Positions 1 through 6,746 of a stretch of 10,296 nucleotides of DNA are shown here, one piece after another. How positions within the stretch are numbered: the stretch's first letter is position 1; every line of letters starts with the position of its first letter. This stretch comes from an uncultured Eubacteriales bacterium (GTDB lineage: Bacteria > Bacillota > Clostridia > Oscillospirales > Acutalibacteraceae), in assembly GCA_900321195.1 (NCBI GenBank), contig ONVG01000062.1:1-10296 (forward strand), written 5' to 3'. A model generated the notes under the pieces. It saw only the letters and a program-made list of their open reading frames with translations, had not been told where the DNA came from and searched no databases. The position numbers were made by a program, and so were the translations under genes.

Positions 1-5
1 ACAAA

Positions 6-107
6 AAAGTTTCGTCCCCTGTGGGGCGTGTGAGTTGCAATCAAACGAGGTAATTACAATCAAGCCGGTGGAAAGTTTCGTCCCCTGTGGGGCGTGTGAG
101 TTGCAAT
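6..107. CRISPR. End of a CRISPR array: two identical repeats and one full spacer
   Basis: An identical block occurs at 6-41 and 72-107 with a period of 66 bp. The core repeat is best read as 33 bp (9-41 and 75-107) with a 33-bp spacer at 42-74. The preceding AAA is also shared, so a 36-bp repeat with a 30-bp spacer is possible. The repeat contains a short dyad (CCCC TGT GGGG) and, read on the + strand, starts GTTTCGTCCCC and ends GTGAGTTGCAAT. That resembles type I-C repeats, which begin GTC/GTT, hold a C-run/G-run hairpin and end near TTGAAAT. The spacer has no match to the rest of the window that I can see. The array continues off the left edge and ends at 107. No cas gene is present, so the type is a guess from repeat form only. 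The direction of transcription is uncertain. Confidence 0.88.
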
Positions 108-127
108 AGCCGTCAAAACTGTGCCCG

Positions 128-152
128 AAAAAGCCGCTTATAATGCGGCTTT
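128..152 (-). terminator. Terminator-like hairpin between a leftward promoter and the CRISPR array
   Basis: On the minus strand AAAGCCGC (152-145), a 7-nt loop and GCGGCTTT (137-130) form a perfect 8-bp stem that runs into TTTTT (132-128) and then C. This looks like an intrinsic terminator for leftward transcription, although the U-run is short. Read rightward the stem is followed only by TTTC, so it would be a weak terminator for an array transcribed to the right. An alternative leftward stem, GCGGTT (160-155) with AGCCGC (150-145), uses the same bases and would exclude the terminator stem. Confidence 0.5.
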
Positions 153-191
153 CAAACCGCGTTTTTCCCGTTTTATGCGAACCTATGATAT

Positions 192-220
192 ATTATACTG
201 CTTGTGAATCGAATTGTCAA
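192..220 (-). promoter_or_regulatory. Perfect-consensus sigma-A promoter firing toward the CRISPR array
   Basis: On the minus strand the sequence shows TTGACA (220-215), a 17-bp spacer and TATAAT (197-192). Both hexamers match the vegetative consensus exactly at ideal spacing. Predicted transcription starts near 185 and runs leftward through about 78 nt before reaching the first repeat at 107. There is no coding sequence downstream on this strand, so the product would be the array transcript, a short leader RNA ended by the hairpin at 128-152, or both. Confidence 0.75.
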
Positions 221-339
221 TACTTTTTGAAAGATACCGCTTTTTATGCGATTTTTTTGCCGCGCGAACCCCCTCTCTGTATATGCGTCACTTTTTTATT
301 CAAGGAATATATTAACTGAAAAAAGAATACTTTTTTTGA
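221..339. other. AT-rich intergenic stretch with no recognised gene
   Basis: This stretch lies between the leftward promoter and the carbonic anhydrase promoter. It is rich in T and A runs. A minus-strand open frame crosses it (down from 582), but it overlaps the carbonic anhydrase gene antisense and has no recognisable domain. I see no credible gene, tRNA or terminator here. Confidence 0.5.
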
Positions 340-368
340 TTGAAAAATCAATAAAAAAATGATACCAT
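340..368 (+). promoter_or_regulatory. Candidate promoter of the carbonic anhydrase gene
   Basis: TTGAAA (340-345), a 17-bp spacer and TACCAT (363-368), preceded by an extended -10 TGA, make a plausible sigma-A promoter with a leader of about 26 nt. The six-base inverted repeat TTGATT (336-341) and AATCAA (346-351) overlaps the -35 region and could be an operator, though both arms are AT-rich and may be chance. Confidence 0.45.
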
Positions 369-400
369 AGATAAAAAACATGAAACGGAGAGTATCATAA

Positions 401-955
401 ATGTTAAATTCGGAGCAGGCAATCGAAAAACTCAGACAGGGAAATGAGGAATACCTTAAAGAAAAATACAGCGGCAATATTTCTGCTGTCAGAAGGCAGG
501 AAACATTCAATAACGGACAGCATCCATATGCGATAATAATTTCCTGTTCGGATTCAAGAGTGATACCTGAGAGTATTTTCAATGCAGGGATAGGCGATCT
601 GTTTGTAATTCGTGTTGCCGGAAACGTTATGGACGATCATCAGCTTGGTTCGGTCGAATATGCGGCTCATCATCTTGGTGTAAAGCTCATAGCCGTTCTC
701 GGACATGACCGCTGCGGAGCGGTAGATGCGGCAGTTAATCATGACACTGACGGATATATAAAGTTCATTACAGATGAGATAAAGAAAGCAATAGGCGATG
801 AAAAGGACGAATACAAAGCCTGCTGTCTTAATGTAAGGCACAGTATGGAAATAATTGAAAAAAGCTTTGAAATACATAAAGAAGAGGAGCATGGTCTGAA
901 GGTCATCGGAGCCGTTTATCATATAGAAAGCGGAAAGGTCGATTTTCTTTATTGA
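401..955 (+). CDS. Beta-class carbonic anhydrase
   Basis: This predicted cytoplasmic zinc enzyme interconverts CO2 and bicarbonate, supplying bicarbonate to carboxylases and helping pH balance. The 184-residue product carries the class signatures. CSDSR at 49-53 supplies the first zinc cysteine (C49) and the Asp/Arg pair (D51, R53). GHDRCGA at 101-107 supplies H102 and C105. The segments between them (VIRVAGN at 69-75, then GSVEYAAHHLGV) also fit the fold. It is slightly shorter than many members (about 190-220 residues), with a compact C-terminus. The ATG at 401 follows CGGAGAG (386-392) at good spacing. The gene is monocistronic. Its last 7 bp overlap the end of the convergent mecA gene, and there is no terminator between them. 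All catalytic residues are present, so activity is likely, while the exact physiological role is inferred from the family. Confidence 0.95.
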   Translation: MLNSEQAIEKLRQGNEEYLKEKYSGNISAVRRQETFNNGQHPYAIIISCSDSRVIPESIFNAGIGDLFVIRVAGNVMDDHQLGSVEYAAHHLGVKLIAVLGHDRCGAVDAAVNHDTDGYIKFITDEIKKAIGDEKDEYKACCLNVRHSMEIIEKSFEIHKEEEHGLKVIGAVYHIESGKVDFLY

Positions 956-1527
956 CCGCCGTGATTCAGCGCAGAGCCTATAATTTCAATGGCATTTTTT
1001 TCAGAAATAAGCTTTGCATGCTCACGCAGAACTGCTGTGTGTATACGTCCGCGGAACTGGTGAGAACAGAATTCCGATATCGTGCAGATATATTTCGGCT
1101 TTAATGCGGCAGGGGAGTTTATTACGAGGTAATATCTTTTTTTGCGGAGATATACCGAGCTTGCAAATCGGAAGTCGTTCATAAAATAAAGAGCCTGTAT
1201 GCATGACAGAAGCGCTTCGGCGTTTTCAAACGTGAAAATATATGAGTCGTTGTAGTACTTTATTTTGTATATCTTTCTTTTGCTTTTTTCCGATACTGTA
1301 AAAAGCAAAATACAGCCGTGCTCATATTTGAGAGCTTCTATGAGTATGTGTTTTTTCTCGAAGCTTATGCCTGTTTTGTCGGACGCATAATACATAAGCT
1401 GTTTGAGTACTTTTTTGGTATGTTCATCGGATAAGCTCATAGTATCAAAGCTTACGGAATAGCTTTTCATATCCTCGTCACAAAGAGTTATCAGTACCCG
1501 TGAGTCGTCTATCTGTTCGATGTTCAT
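949..1527 (-). CDS. mecA: MecA-type adaptor protein for ClpC
   Basis: MecA binds substrates such as ComK in Bacillus, delivers them to ClpC-ClpP and promotes ClpC hexamer assembly. The 192-residue product begins MNIEQIDDSRVLI, like the MecA family opening (MEIERI...V). It has an N-terminal domain (about 1-80) and a C-terminal domain (about 95-187) with the family pattern FTFENAEALLSCIQAL, YLRKKRYYLVI and REHAKLISEKNAIEII. The low-complexity acidic linker of the Bacillus protein is reduced here to a short basic stretch (SEKSKRKIYK, 79-88), which explains the shorter length (218 residues in B. subtilis). I chose the ATG at 1527 because GGAG (1539-1536) sits 8 nt upstream. A GTG at 1536 overlaps that site and would add three residues. 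It is convergent with the carbonic anhydrase gene, sharing 7 bp. The target protein is unknown; the family call is confident but distant. Confidence 0.85.
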   Translation of the reverse strand: MNIEQIDDSRVLITLCDEDMKSYSVSFDTMSLSDEHTKKVLKQLMYYASDKTGISFEKKHILIEALKYEHGCILLFTVSEKSKRKIYKIKYYNDSYIFTFENAEALLSCIQALYFMNDFRFASSVYLRKKRYYLVINSPAALKPKYICTISEFCSHQFRGRIHTAVLREHAKLISEKNAIEIIGSALNHGGQ

Positions 1528-1606
1528 TCGGTTCACTCCGTTCTTAAAAGTTAAAATGTTATTTTCCCGTTCAGCGGGATGAATTACAAAAACAGTTCTT
1601 TGTTAT

Positions 1607-1635
1607 ATAATATTAAAAAACAGTGATTTTTGCAA
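1607..1635 (-). promoter_or_regulatory. Promoter of mecA
   Basis: On the minus strand TTGCAA (1635-1630), a 17-bp spacer and TATTAT (1612-1607) give a good vegetative promoter in the divergent region between mecA and the DUF3810 gene. The predicted leader is about 70 nt and contains a small hairpin, TCCCG / CGGGA (1579-1575 and 1569-1565), of unknown significance. The TTGCAA hexamer is itself palindromic. Confidence 0.6.
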
Positions 1636-1666
1636 TCAATTTTTAATGGAAGAGTTTCCTTTAATT

Positions 1667-1679
1667 TATAATTTATAAT
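1667..1679 (+). promoter_or_regulatory. Tandem TATAAT boxes upstream of the DUF3810 gene
   Basis: Two TATAAT hexamers (1667-1672 and 1674-1679) lie 7 bp apart and 27-40 bp before the start codon at 1707. Neither has a convincing -35 hexamer at 16-18 bp, so this is only a likely -10 region. Confidence 0.4.
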
Positions 1680-1706
1680 GTCATATCCGGAAAGTGAGAT
1701 AATTAA

Positions 1707-2738
1707 ATGTTGGATAAGGAAAAATTAAAAGGTGTATCAGGGCTTATTAAAAATATCTGTATAAAGGCGGTAAAAAGCGTATGGTTCTGGCTCATAATGC
1801 TTTTTCCTGCCGCGCTGATACTCAGAGAATGCGTAAAGCACAGCCGTTCTGCCGCCGACTTTTATCTGAATAATATCTACAGATATATTTCGATATTCTG
1901 GAGCAATGTGTCGGGAGCGCTGCCGTTTTCTCTCGGTGAGCTTATAATGGTACTGCTGCCTGTTATTGCTTTGATATACATAATTTCCGCTGTCGTTATT
2001 GTGATAAAGTCAAAGGGAAAGCGAATAGTCAAAGCTTTGAAAAGCATTGTTATAATAGCGGCGTGTGCAGGCAGCGTGTTCTTTCTGTATGTGACCAACT
2101 GCGGCATGAATTATTACTGCACAAGCGTTGCGGAGCTGAGCGGACTTGACGTGAGACCGAGGTCGTCCGATGAGCTTTATGAAGTTTGTGTGTATCTTGC
2201 AAAGAATGCTTCAAAGGAACGCGCGGAGCTTAAAGAAGATGAAAAGGGCGTTGTTTCTTTCGACAGGAGCACACTTCAGACAAGGACGAGAGACGCGGTA
2301 AATTCTCTTAACAAGCGTTACTCTTATATTCCGGACGGCTACAGTATACCGAAATCGGTAATGCTTTCAAGAGGCATGTCATACCTTAATATAACGGGAG
2401 TATATTTTCCTTTTACGTTTGAAGCAAATGTCAATACTGATATGCCCGACCTTGAACTGCCCTTTACTATGTGCCATGAGCTTGCGCATGTAAGGGGGAT
2501 AATGCGTGAGCAGGAAGCAAACTGTACTTATAAAAGGCTGACCGAATATATCAGCGAGGATATTTATAAAGATATGAGAGCTGATTCCGAATACTGGACA
2601 CAGTTTGAAACACCTGTTGCCGAAGCAGCATCTGCTGTAAATGACAGCTATCTTAAAAGCAATTCACAGTCAAGCGGAATAAAAAGCTACGGCATGATGA
2701 CTGACCTTATCATAGCTCACTATTTTGACGGCAGATAA
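1707..2738 (+). CDS. DUF3810-family membrane protein with HExxH zincin motif
   Basis: This is a predicted integral membrane protein of 343 residues from the DUF3810 family, whose function is unknown but which resembles metallopeptidases. Hydrophobic segments at about 24-40, 76-100 and 113-130 look like three membrane helices, leaving a C-terminal domain outside the bilayer. The family core is visible: GVYFPFTFEANVN (231-243), LPFTMCHELAH (251-261) with H257, E258 and H261 as metal and catalytic residues, then GIMREQEAN (264-272) supplying a possible third ligand, and NDSYLKSN plus SYGMMTDLIIAHY near the end. From memory of the family, about 35-45 residues that normally follow EAN (a hydrophobic YLAC...YSGY segment) are absent, so this copy may carry an in-frame deletion. 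The ATG at 1707 has a modest GTGAG (1694-1698) site. It stands alone between divergent mecA and its own downstream neighbour's promoter. Peptidase activity is inferred only. Confidence 0.85.
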   Translation: MLDKEKLKGVSGLIKNICIKAVKSVWFWLIMLFPAALILRECVKHSRSAADFYLNNIYRYISIFWSNVSGALPFSLGELIMVLLPVIALIYIISAVVIVIKSKGKRIVKALKSIVIIAACAGSVFFLYVTNCGMNYYCTSVAELSGLDVRPRSSDELYEVCVYLAKNASKERAELKEDEKGVVSFDRSTLQTRTRDAVNSLNKRYSYIPDGYSIPKSVMLSRGMSYLNITGVYFPFTFEANVNTDMPDLELPFTMCHELAHVRGIMREQEANCTYKRLTEYISEDIYKDMRADSEYWTQFETPVAEAASAVNDSYLKSNSQSSGIKSYGMMTDLIIAHYFDGR

Positions 2739-2746
2739 ATTATATA

Positions 2747-2811
2747 AAAGCTCTGTACAAATTCCTCATGATTGTGTATAATATATAATGTGGGATGTGG
2801 AATTGAGCTTT
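2747..2811. repeat. Long split inverted repeat flanking the HD-GYP gene promoter
   Basis: AAAGCTC (2747-2753) and AATTCC (2760-2765) on the left are together complementary to the continuous block GGAATTGAGCTTT (2799-2811) on the right, giving 13 matching positions. The left arm is interrupted by TGTACA, which is itself palindromic and coincides with the candidate -35. The tandem TATAAT boxes lie inside the loop. It could be a regulator binding arrangement or an RNA fold in read-through transcripts, or it could be chance in AT-rich DNA. Confidence 0.35.
2754..2782 (+). promoter_or_regulatory. Candidate promoter of the HD-GYP signalling gene
   Basis: TGTACA (2754-2759), a 17-bp spacer and TATAAT (2777-2782) form a reasonable promoter, and a second TATAAT lies at 2784-2789. 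The leader would be about 65 nt. The -35 matches the consensus at four of six positions. Confidence 0.5.
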
Positions 2812-2856
2812 GGGCTGACCGCATAATTTTTGTATTGATAATTTGAGGTGTTGAAA

Positions 2857-5800
2857 ATGAGAAAGATGCTCGTTGCAGATGATACCGAGATAAACAAGTC
2901 TATCCTTTACGATATATTTGCCTCTCAGTATGAGCTTATCCAGACGGAAAGCAGTGAAGCGGCGTTCAGAATACTTACCGGACAGTATAAGGATATATCC
3001 GTGGTGCTTATAAATGAAGGTATCGCGTCAAGATTTTCCTCCGATTCCGTAAAAACTCTTTCTGCGCTTAAAGTTTTTGACAATATTCCCGTTATACTCA
3101 TACTTGACGGCGAGAACAGCCATATAAAGCATAACAGCCTTCAGATGCCGTTCTGTGACGTTATATCGTCACCCGTGAACCCGTATATAGCTAAAAGACG
3201 TGTCGCAAATATGGCAGAGCTGTTTTCACATAAGAATGAGCTTGAACAGCTTGTCAATGAACAGACAAAAAAGATACTTGAACAGAATGAGCGTTTGAAA
3301 ACACAGCAGAAAAAAATAAATACGATAAACAATGATATGCTCGATACTCTCAGTACTGTCATAGAATACCGTGATGTAGAGTCGGGCAGACATATACACA
3401 GGATAAGAAAATTTACGGAGCTTCTTTTGCGTGTGCTTGCAAAGAAGTACCCGAAATATAATCTCACGGAAGAAAAAATAGAGCTTATAACCTCTGCATC
3501 ATCGATACACGATATAGGAAAGATAGCGATACCCGATTCGATACTCCTGAGTCCGTGCAGACTTACATATGATGAGTTCCGTGTAATGAAACAGCATACT
3601 ATAAAGGGCTGTGAGATACTCGAACAGCTTGACGCAGTAGAAAAGAACGAGTACTACAGCTATTGCTATGATATATGCAGATATCACCATGAAAAATGGG
3701 ACGGTCTCGGATATCCCGACGGACTTGTCGGCGACCAGATACCGATATGGGCGCAGGTCGTTTCGGTCGCAGACTGCTATGATGCGCTGACCAGTGAGCG
3801 TCCGTATAAAACTGCATTTTCACATGAGCAGGCTGTCGATATGATAAGAACGGGAGCATGCGGAGCATTTTCGGATGAGATGATGGAATGCTTCGGAGCG
3901 GTACTTCCGCAGTTCAAGGCTCTTGCCGTTGAATATGCCGACGCAAACCATATATATAGGAGCGTTTCCGGCCATAGTCATCAGAATTATGTCAGCGATA
4001 CTATGGAGGATCATACAAGAGATATCTATCTTAAAATGGACAGGAACGATCTGATAGACACTATCGAGCATCAGAAGAAAATAATGAACGAAAATAAGAA
4101 GCGTGACAGAGAAATACTTTACAGGGCTTGTGATTATGTTTTTGAGTTCGATATTGTCTTTGACATGATGCACGAGAGAAAAGGCTCAATAAAGGATATA
4201 TGCGGATATATCCCGAAAAACTATGAGGAAGCCGTAAACGTGCTTTCGGAGTGCTGTAAGGAAAGCTATAGGAGCAGATTTTCAAGAACATTCCGCCTGC
4301 AGAACATAAAGGATGCGGCTGATAATGAATGTGAAAATGTAGTCCTTGAATGTCTTATGGATATCGGAAGCGGAGAATATTCGAGCGTAAGATGCTCAAT
4401 GATACCGATAACCGAGGATGAAAAGCTTGTAAAGATATTCCTTGTAATGTCTGAACTTCACGAAAGCACTGTAAACAGCAGCAAGATGTCCGAGCAGGAT
4501 TCCGTCACGGGTCTTTGGAACTACAGCGGCATAAAGCGTGAGGTCGATGATTATATCAGCTTTACAGGCAAAAACGGCTGTCACTCGCTTATACTCATAG
4601 ATATAGACGACTTCAAAAAGCTCAACAGACAGACGGATTATAAATTCGGGAATGACGTTCTCTGCGACATATCCGAGCTGCTAAAACAGCAGATAAATTA
4701 CGGAAATATGCTTGCAAGGATAGAGGACGATAATTTTATAGTATTCGTAAATGACTGTCCAGACGGCGAAAAAAGGGCAGAGATAGCAGAGGATATTTTC
4801 AGATGTCTGCATAAGAGCTATGAGCTTGACGGCAGCGGAGAAAAGATAAGCGTATCTGCTACAATGGGTATAGCGACATATCCTAATGACGGTGCCGATT
4901 TTGATGAGCTTTTCGGAAATGCGTCAAGGGCTGTTGACATAGCAAAGCTCAACGGAAAGAATATGTATCTTTTCTATAACAGGAAAATGAGCGAGAACTG
5001 GGAGCTTAAAAAATACGATACGGATATGAAAGTAAATGATGACTCTGTTGAGCTTATCGACAAGAAAAAGTATTTCATACCCGTTGTTGACTCTTCAAGC
5101 GGAATGATACTCTCGTATGATATGCTGGAGCTTCACAGCAGTTATCTTGGCATGAATGAATCCATGACAGATAATGACGGGCTTGACGGAAATGTAACGG
5201 CTCTTAGTCTAAGCAGCCTTAACAGGCTTTTTGCCGAGATATATTCATTCGAGCAGGATGATATATCCTTGCCCGAAATAAATATGTTCACCATGTTCGA
5301 GGGAAAGGACAGCGGGAATGTTATCGATGCGATAAAGCGAATGCTTGAAAAATACCCGATAAATACAGAAAATATCTGCATAATGATATCTCACACAATG
5401 ATATCGAGCATGACTGTAAACGAGATAACGGGCTTTGTTTCGGTAATGAAGAGCATAGGCTTCAAAGTAGGTATATATAATGTCGGAATAAGCAGCATAA
5501 GCATGAACTGCTTTATAGAAAAGCTTTTTGACCGCGCAGCGTTTGCAGGAAGCTTTTTGCAGGCTGTTTCTGACGGTATATATAATATGAATGTCCTCTC
5601 GGAGCTTATAAATTATTTTGCGGAGGCAGGAGCATTTTCGGTACTTCCAGGCGGTATAGGTGAGGAATTCACAGATATGCTCAGAGTGCATACGGAAATT
5701 TCCTTTGGAATACACAGGAAAGAATTTATTCCTTCCGAGGATATGAAGATACAGATGAAAGCGTCGGCTGTCGTTTCGGGATATCCGATACTCAGCCATG

Positions 5801-6735
5801 AGCATACGGCTATAATACCGAGCGACAGGATGTATGACGAGATACTCATACAGACAAGATCATTTGTGCTTGAATGGATGCCGAGATTTGACAATATAAA
5901 GCTTTCGGATTCATTCGAGAAGCTGTACGGATATTTCCCTGCAACAGAGGATTTTGTAAGGAACATAAAAAATCAGGCTTTCGTACATGCGGGGGATATT
6001 GCCAAGTTCCTTGAAAAGATGAACAAAGCGCGCTCGGATAAGACGGATTCCGAAGCATTCATAAGGATATACAGAAAGACGGATGATTCTTATGTATGGA
6101 ACAGGGTACACTTCGTTATAATCAGGAATGCGGCTCAGGTCCCTGTGAAGATAATAGCTGTATTTACGGATATTTCTTATGAGCGTGACAGCATCATAGA
6201 TGATAAGAAAAGAGACAGAACAGACTTTATCACCAACCTTTATAATAAGCGTGCTACCGAGAATAAAATAAAGAGCTATATTTATGATGAAGGCTCGGCT
6301 TCGGGACATGCTTTCATACTTGCGGAGATATGCGGATTTGAGCTTATCGAGAGAAATCTCGGCACAGTATTCGCAAATGCCGTTCTTAAAGAGATAGCCG
6401 AGAATATACGGGAGCTTTTCAGAGATTCCGATATAATCGGCAGGAGCAGCGGCAACAGGTTCATAGTTTTAATAAAGGGAATGACCTCAAGGGATAAGAT
6501 ATCCGAAAAGGCTGAACAGATATGTAAGATAATAAGCAATAAGTATCAGTCGGAAACAGGAGATATCGCAATAAACGGAAAAGCGGGAATAAGCGTTTTC
6601 CAGACTGACGGAAGTACTTATGACGAGCTGTATTCAGAGGCTATGAAAGCACTCTATTACGCAAAGCACAGCATAAAGCACAATGCCTGCTTTGCCTCAG
6701 AAACGCCCTCATCGACCAGATACTTACACCCGTGA
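2857..6735 (+). CDS. Multidomain cyclic-di-GMP protein: REC-HD-GYP-PAS-GGDEF-EAL-PAS-GGDEF
   Basis: This 1292-residue soluble protein is a predicted c-di-GMP phosphodiesterase and sensor. In order it has a receiver-like domain (4-118) with D8/D9 but N53 where the phospho-Asp should be and S105 in place of the usual Lys; a coiled coil (about 123-162); and HD-GYP (about 163-362) with H179, HDIGK (218-222), H247, HHE (277-279), GYP (285-287) and D306. Then follow a PAS-like region (about 420-535), a GGDEF domain (545-710) with EDDNF (623-627) instead of GGDEF, an EAL-like region (about 797-942) lacking the EAL, Asp-Asp and Glu motifs, a PAS domain (about 1002-1115), and a second GGDEF (1117-1275) with SGNRF (1198-1202) and an RxxD inhibitory-site motif (R1189, D1192). 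Only HD-GYP appears catalytic. I chose the ATG at 2857 after GAGGTG (2845-2850). GTG and TTG codons at 2848 and 2851 overlap that site. It is monocistronic and ends at a strong terminator. Confidence 0.9.
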   Translation: MRKMLVADDTEINKSILYDIFASQYELIQTESSEAAFRILTGQYKDISVVLINEGIASRFSSDSVKTLSALKVFDNIPVILILDGENSHIKHNSLQMPFCDVISSPVNPYIAKRRVANMAELFSHKNELEQLVNEQTKKILEQNERLKTQQKKINTINNDMLDTLSTVIEYRDVESGRHIHRIRKFTELLLRVLAKKYPKYNLTEEKIELITSASSIHDIGKIAIPDSILLSPCRLTYDEFRVMKQHTIKGCEILEQLDAVEKNEYYSYCYDICRYHHEKWDGLGYPDGLVGDQIPIWAQVVSVADCYDALTSERPYKTAFSHEQAVDMIRTGACGAFSDEMMECFGAVLPQFKALAVEYADANHIYRSVSGHSHQNYVSDTMEDHTRDIYLKMDRNDLIDTIEHQKKIMNENKKRDREILYRACDYVFEFDIVFDMMHERKGSIKDICGYIPKNYEEAVNVLSECCKESYRSRFSRTFRLQNIKDAADNECENVVLECLMDIGSGEYSSVRCSMIPITEDEKLVKIFLVMSELHESTVNSSKMSEQDSVTGLWNYSGIKREVDDYISFTGKNGCHSLILIDIDDFKKLNRQTDYKFGNDVLCDISELLKQQINYGNMLARIEDDNFIVFVNDCPDGEKRAEIAEDIFRCLHKSYELDGSGEKISVSATMGIATYPNDGADFDELFGNASRAVDIAKLNGKNMYLFYNRKMSENWELKKYDTDMKVNDDSVELIDKKKYFIPVVDSSSGMILSYDMLELHSSYLGMNESMTDNDGLDGNVTALSLSSLNRLFAEIYSFEQDDISLPEINMFTMFEGKDSGNVIDAIKRMLEKYPINTENICIMISHTMISSMTVNEITGFVSVMKSIGFKVGIYNVGISSISMNCFIEKLFDRAAFAGSFLQAVSDGIYNMNVLSELINYFAEAGAFSVLPGGIGEEFTDMLRVHTEISFGIHRKEFIPSEDMKIQMKASAVVSGYPILSHEHTAIIPSDRMYDEILIQTRSFVLEWMPRFDNIKLSDSFEKLYGYFPATEDFVRNIKNQAFVHAGDIAKFLEKMNKARSDKTDSEAFIRIYRKTDDSYVWNRVHFVIIRNAAQVPVKIIAVFTDISYERDSIIDDKKRDRTDFITNLYNKRATENKIKSYIYDEGSASGHAFILAEICGFELIERNLGTVFANAVLKEIAENIRELFRDSDIIGRSSGNRFIVLIKGMTSRDKISEKAEQICKIISNKYQSETGDIAINGKAGISVFQTDGSTYDELYSEAMKALYYAKHSIKHNACFASETPSSTRYLHP

Positions 6736-6746
6736 TATAATTAAAA

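Noticed and set aside
6..107. Type VI-D (Cas13d) repeat, suggested by a CCCC...GGGG stem followed by GAAAC on the minus strand and by the likely Ruminococcus host
   Set aside because: The loop is only 3 nt and the stem 4 bp, whereas Cas13d repeats have a longer stem and a 36-nt unit. No cas gene is visible, so the type was left open.
244..582. Minus-strand open frame of 112 codons overlapping the carbonic anhydrase gene
   Set aside because: It is largely antisense to a well-supported gene, is rich in residues typical of AT-rich antisense frames, and has no recognisable domain or good ribosome binding site.
930..970. A bidirectional terminator between carbonic anhydrase and mecA
   Set aside because: The genes overlap, and I found no stem followed by a T-run in either direction at this junction.
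1534..1536. GTG start for mecA giving three extra residues
   Set aside because: The codon overlaps the GGAG ribosome binding site, which is ideally placed for the ATG at 1527, and the MecA family begins at the MNIEQI equivalent.
2783..2856. A c-di-GMP riboswitch in the leader of the HD-GYP gene
   Set aside because: The leader is only about 65 nt, lacks the conserved GEMM core and tetraloop pairing, and has no terminator or sequestering helix.
5245..5805. Minus-strand open frame of 186 codons inside the HD-GYP gene
   Set aside because: It is wholly antisense to a conserved multidomain protein, rich in Tyr, His and Ile from complementary codons, and shows no family resemblance.
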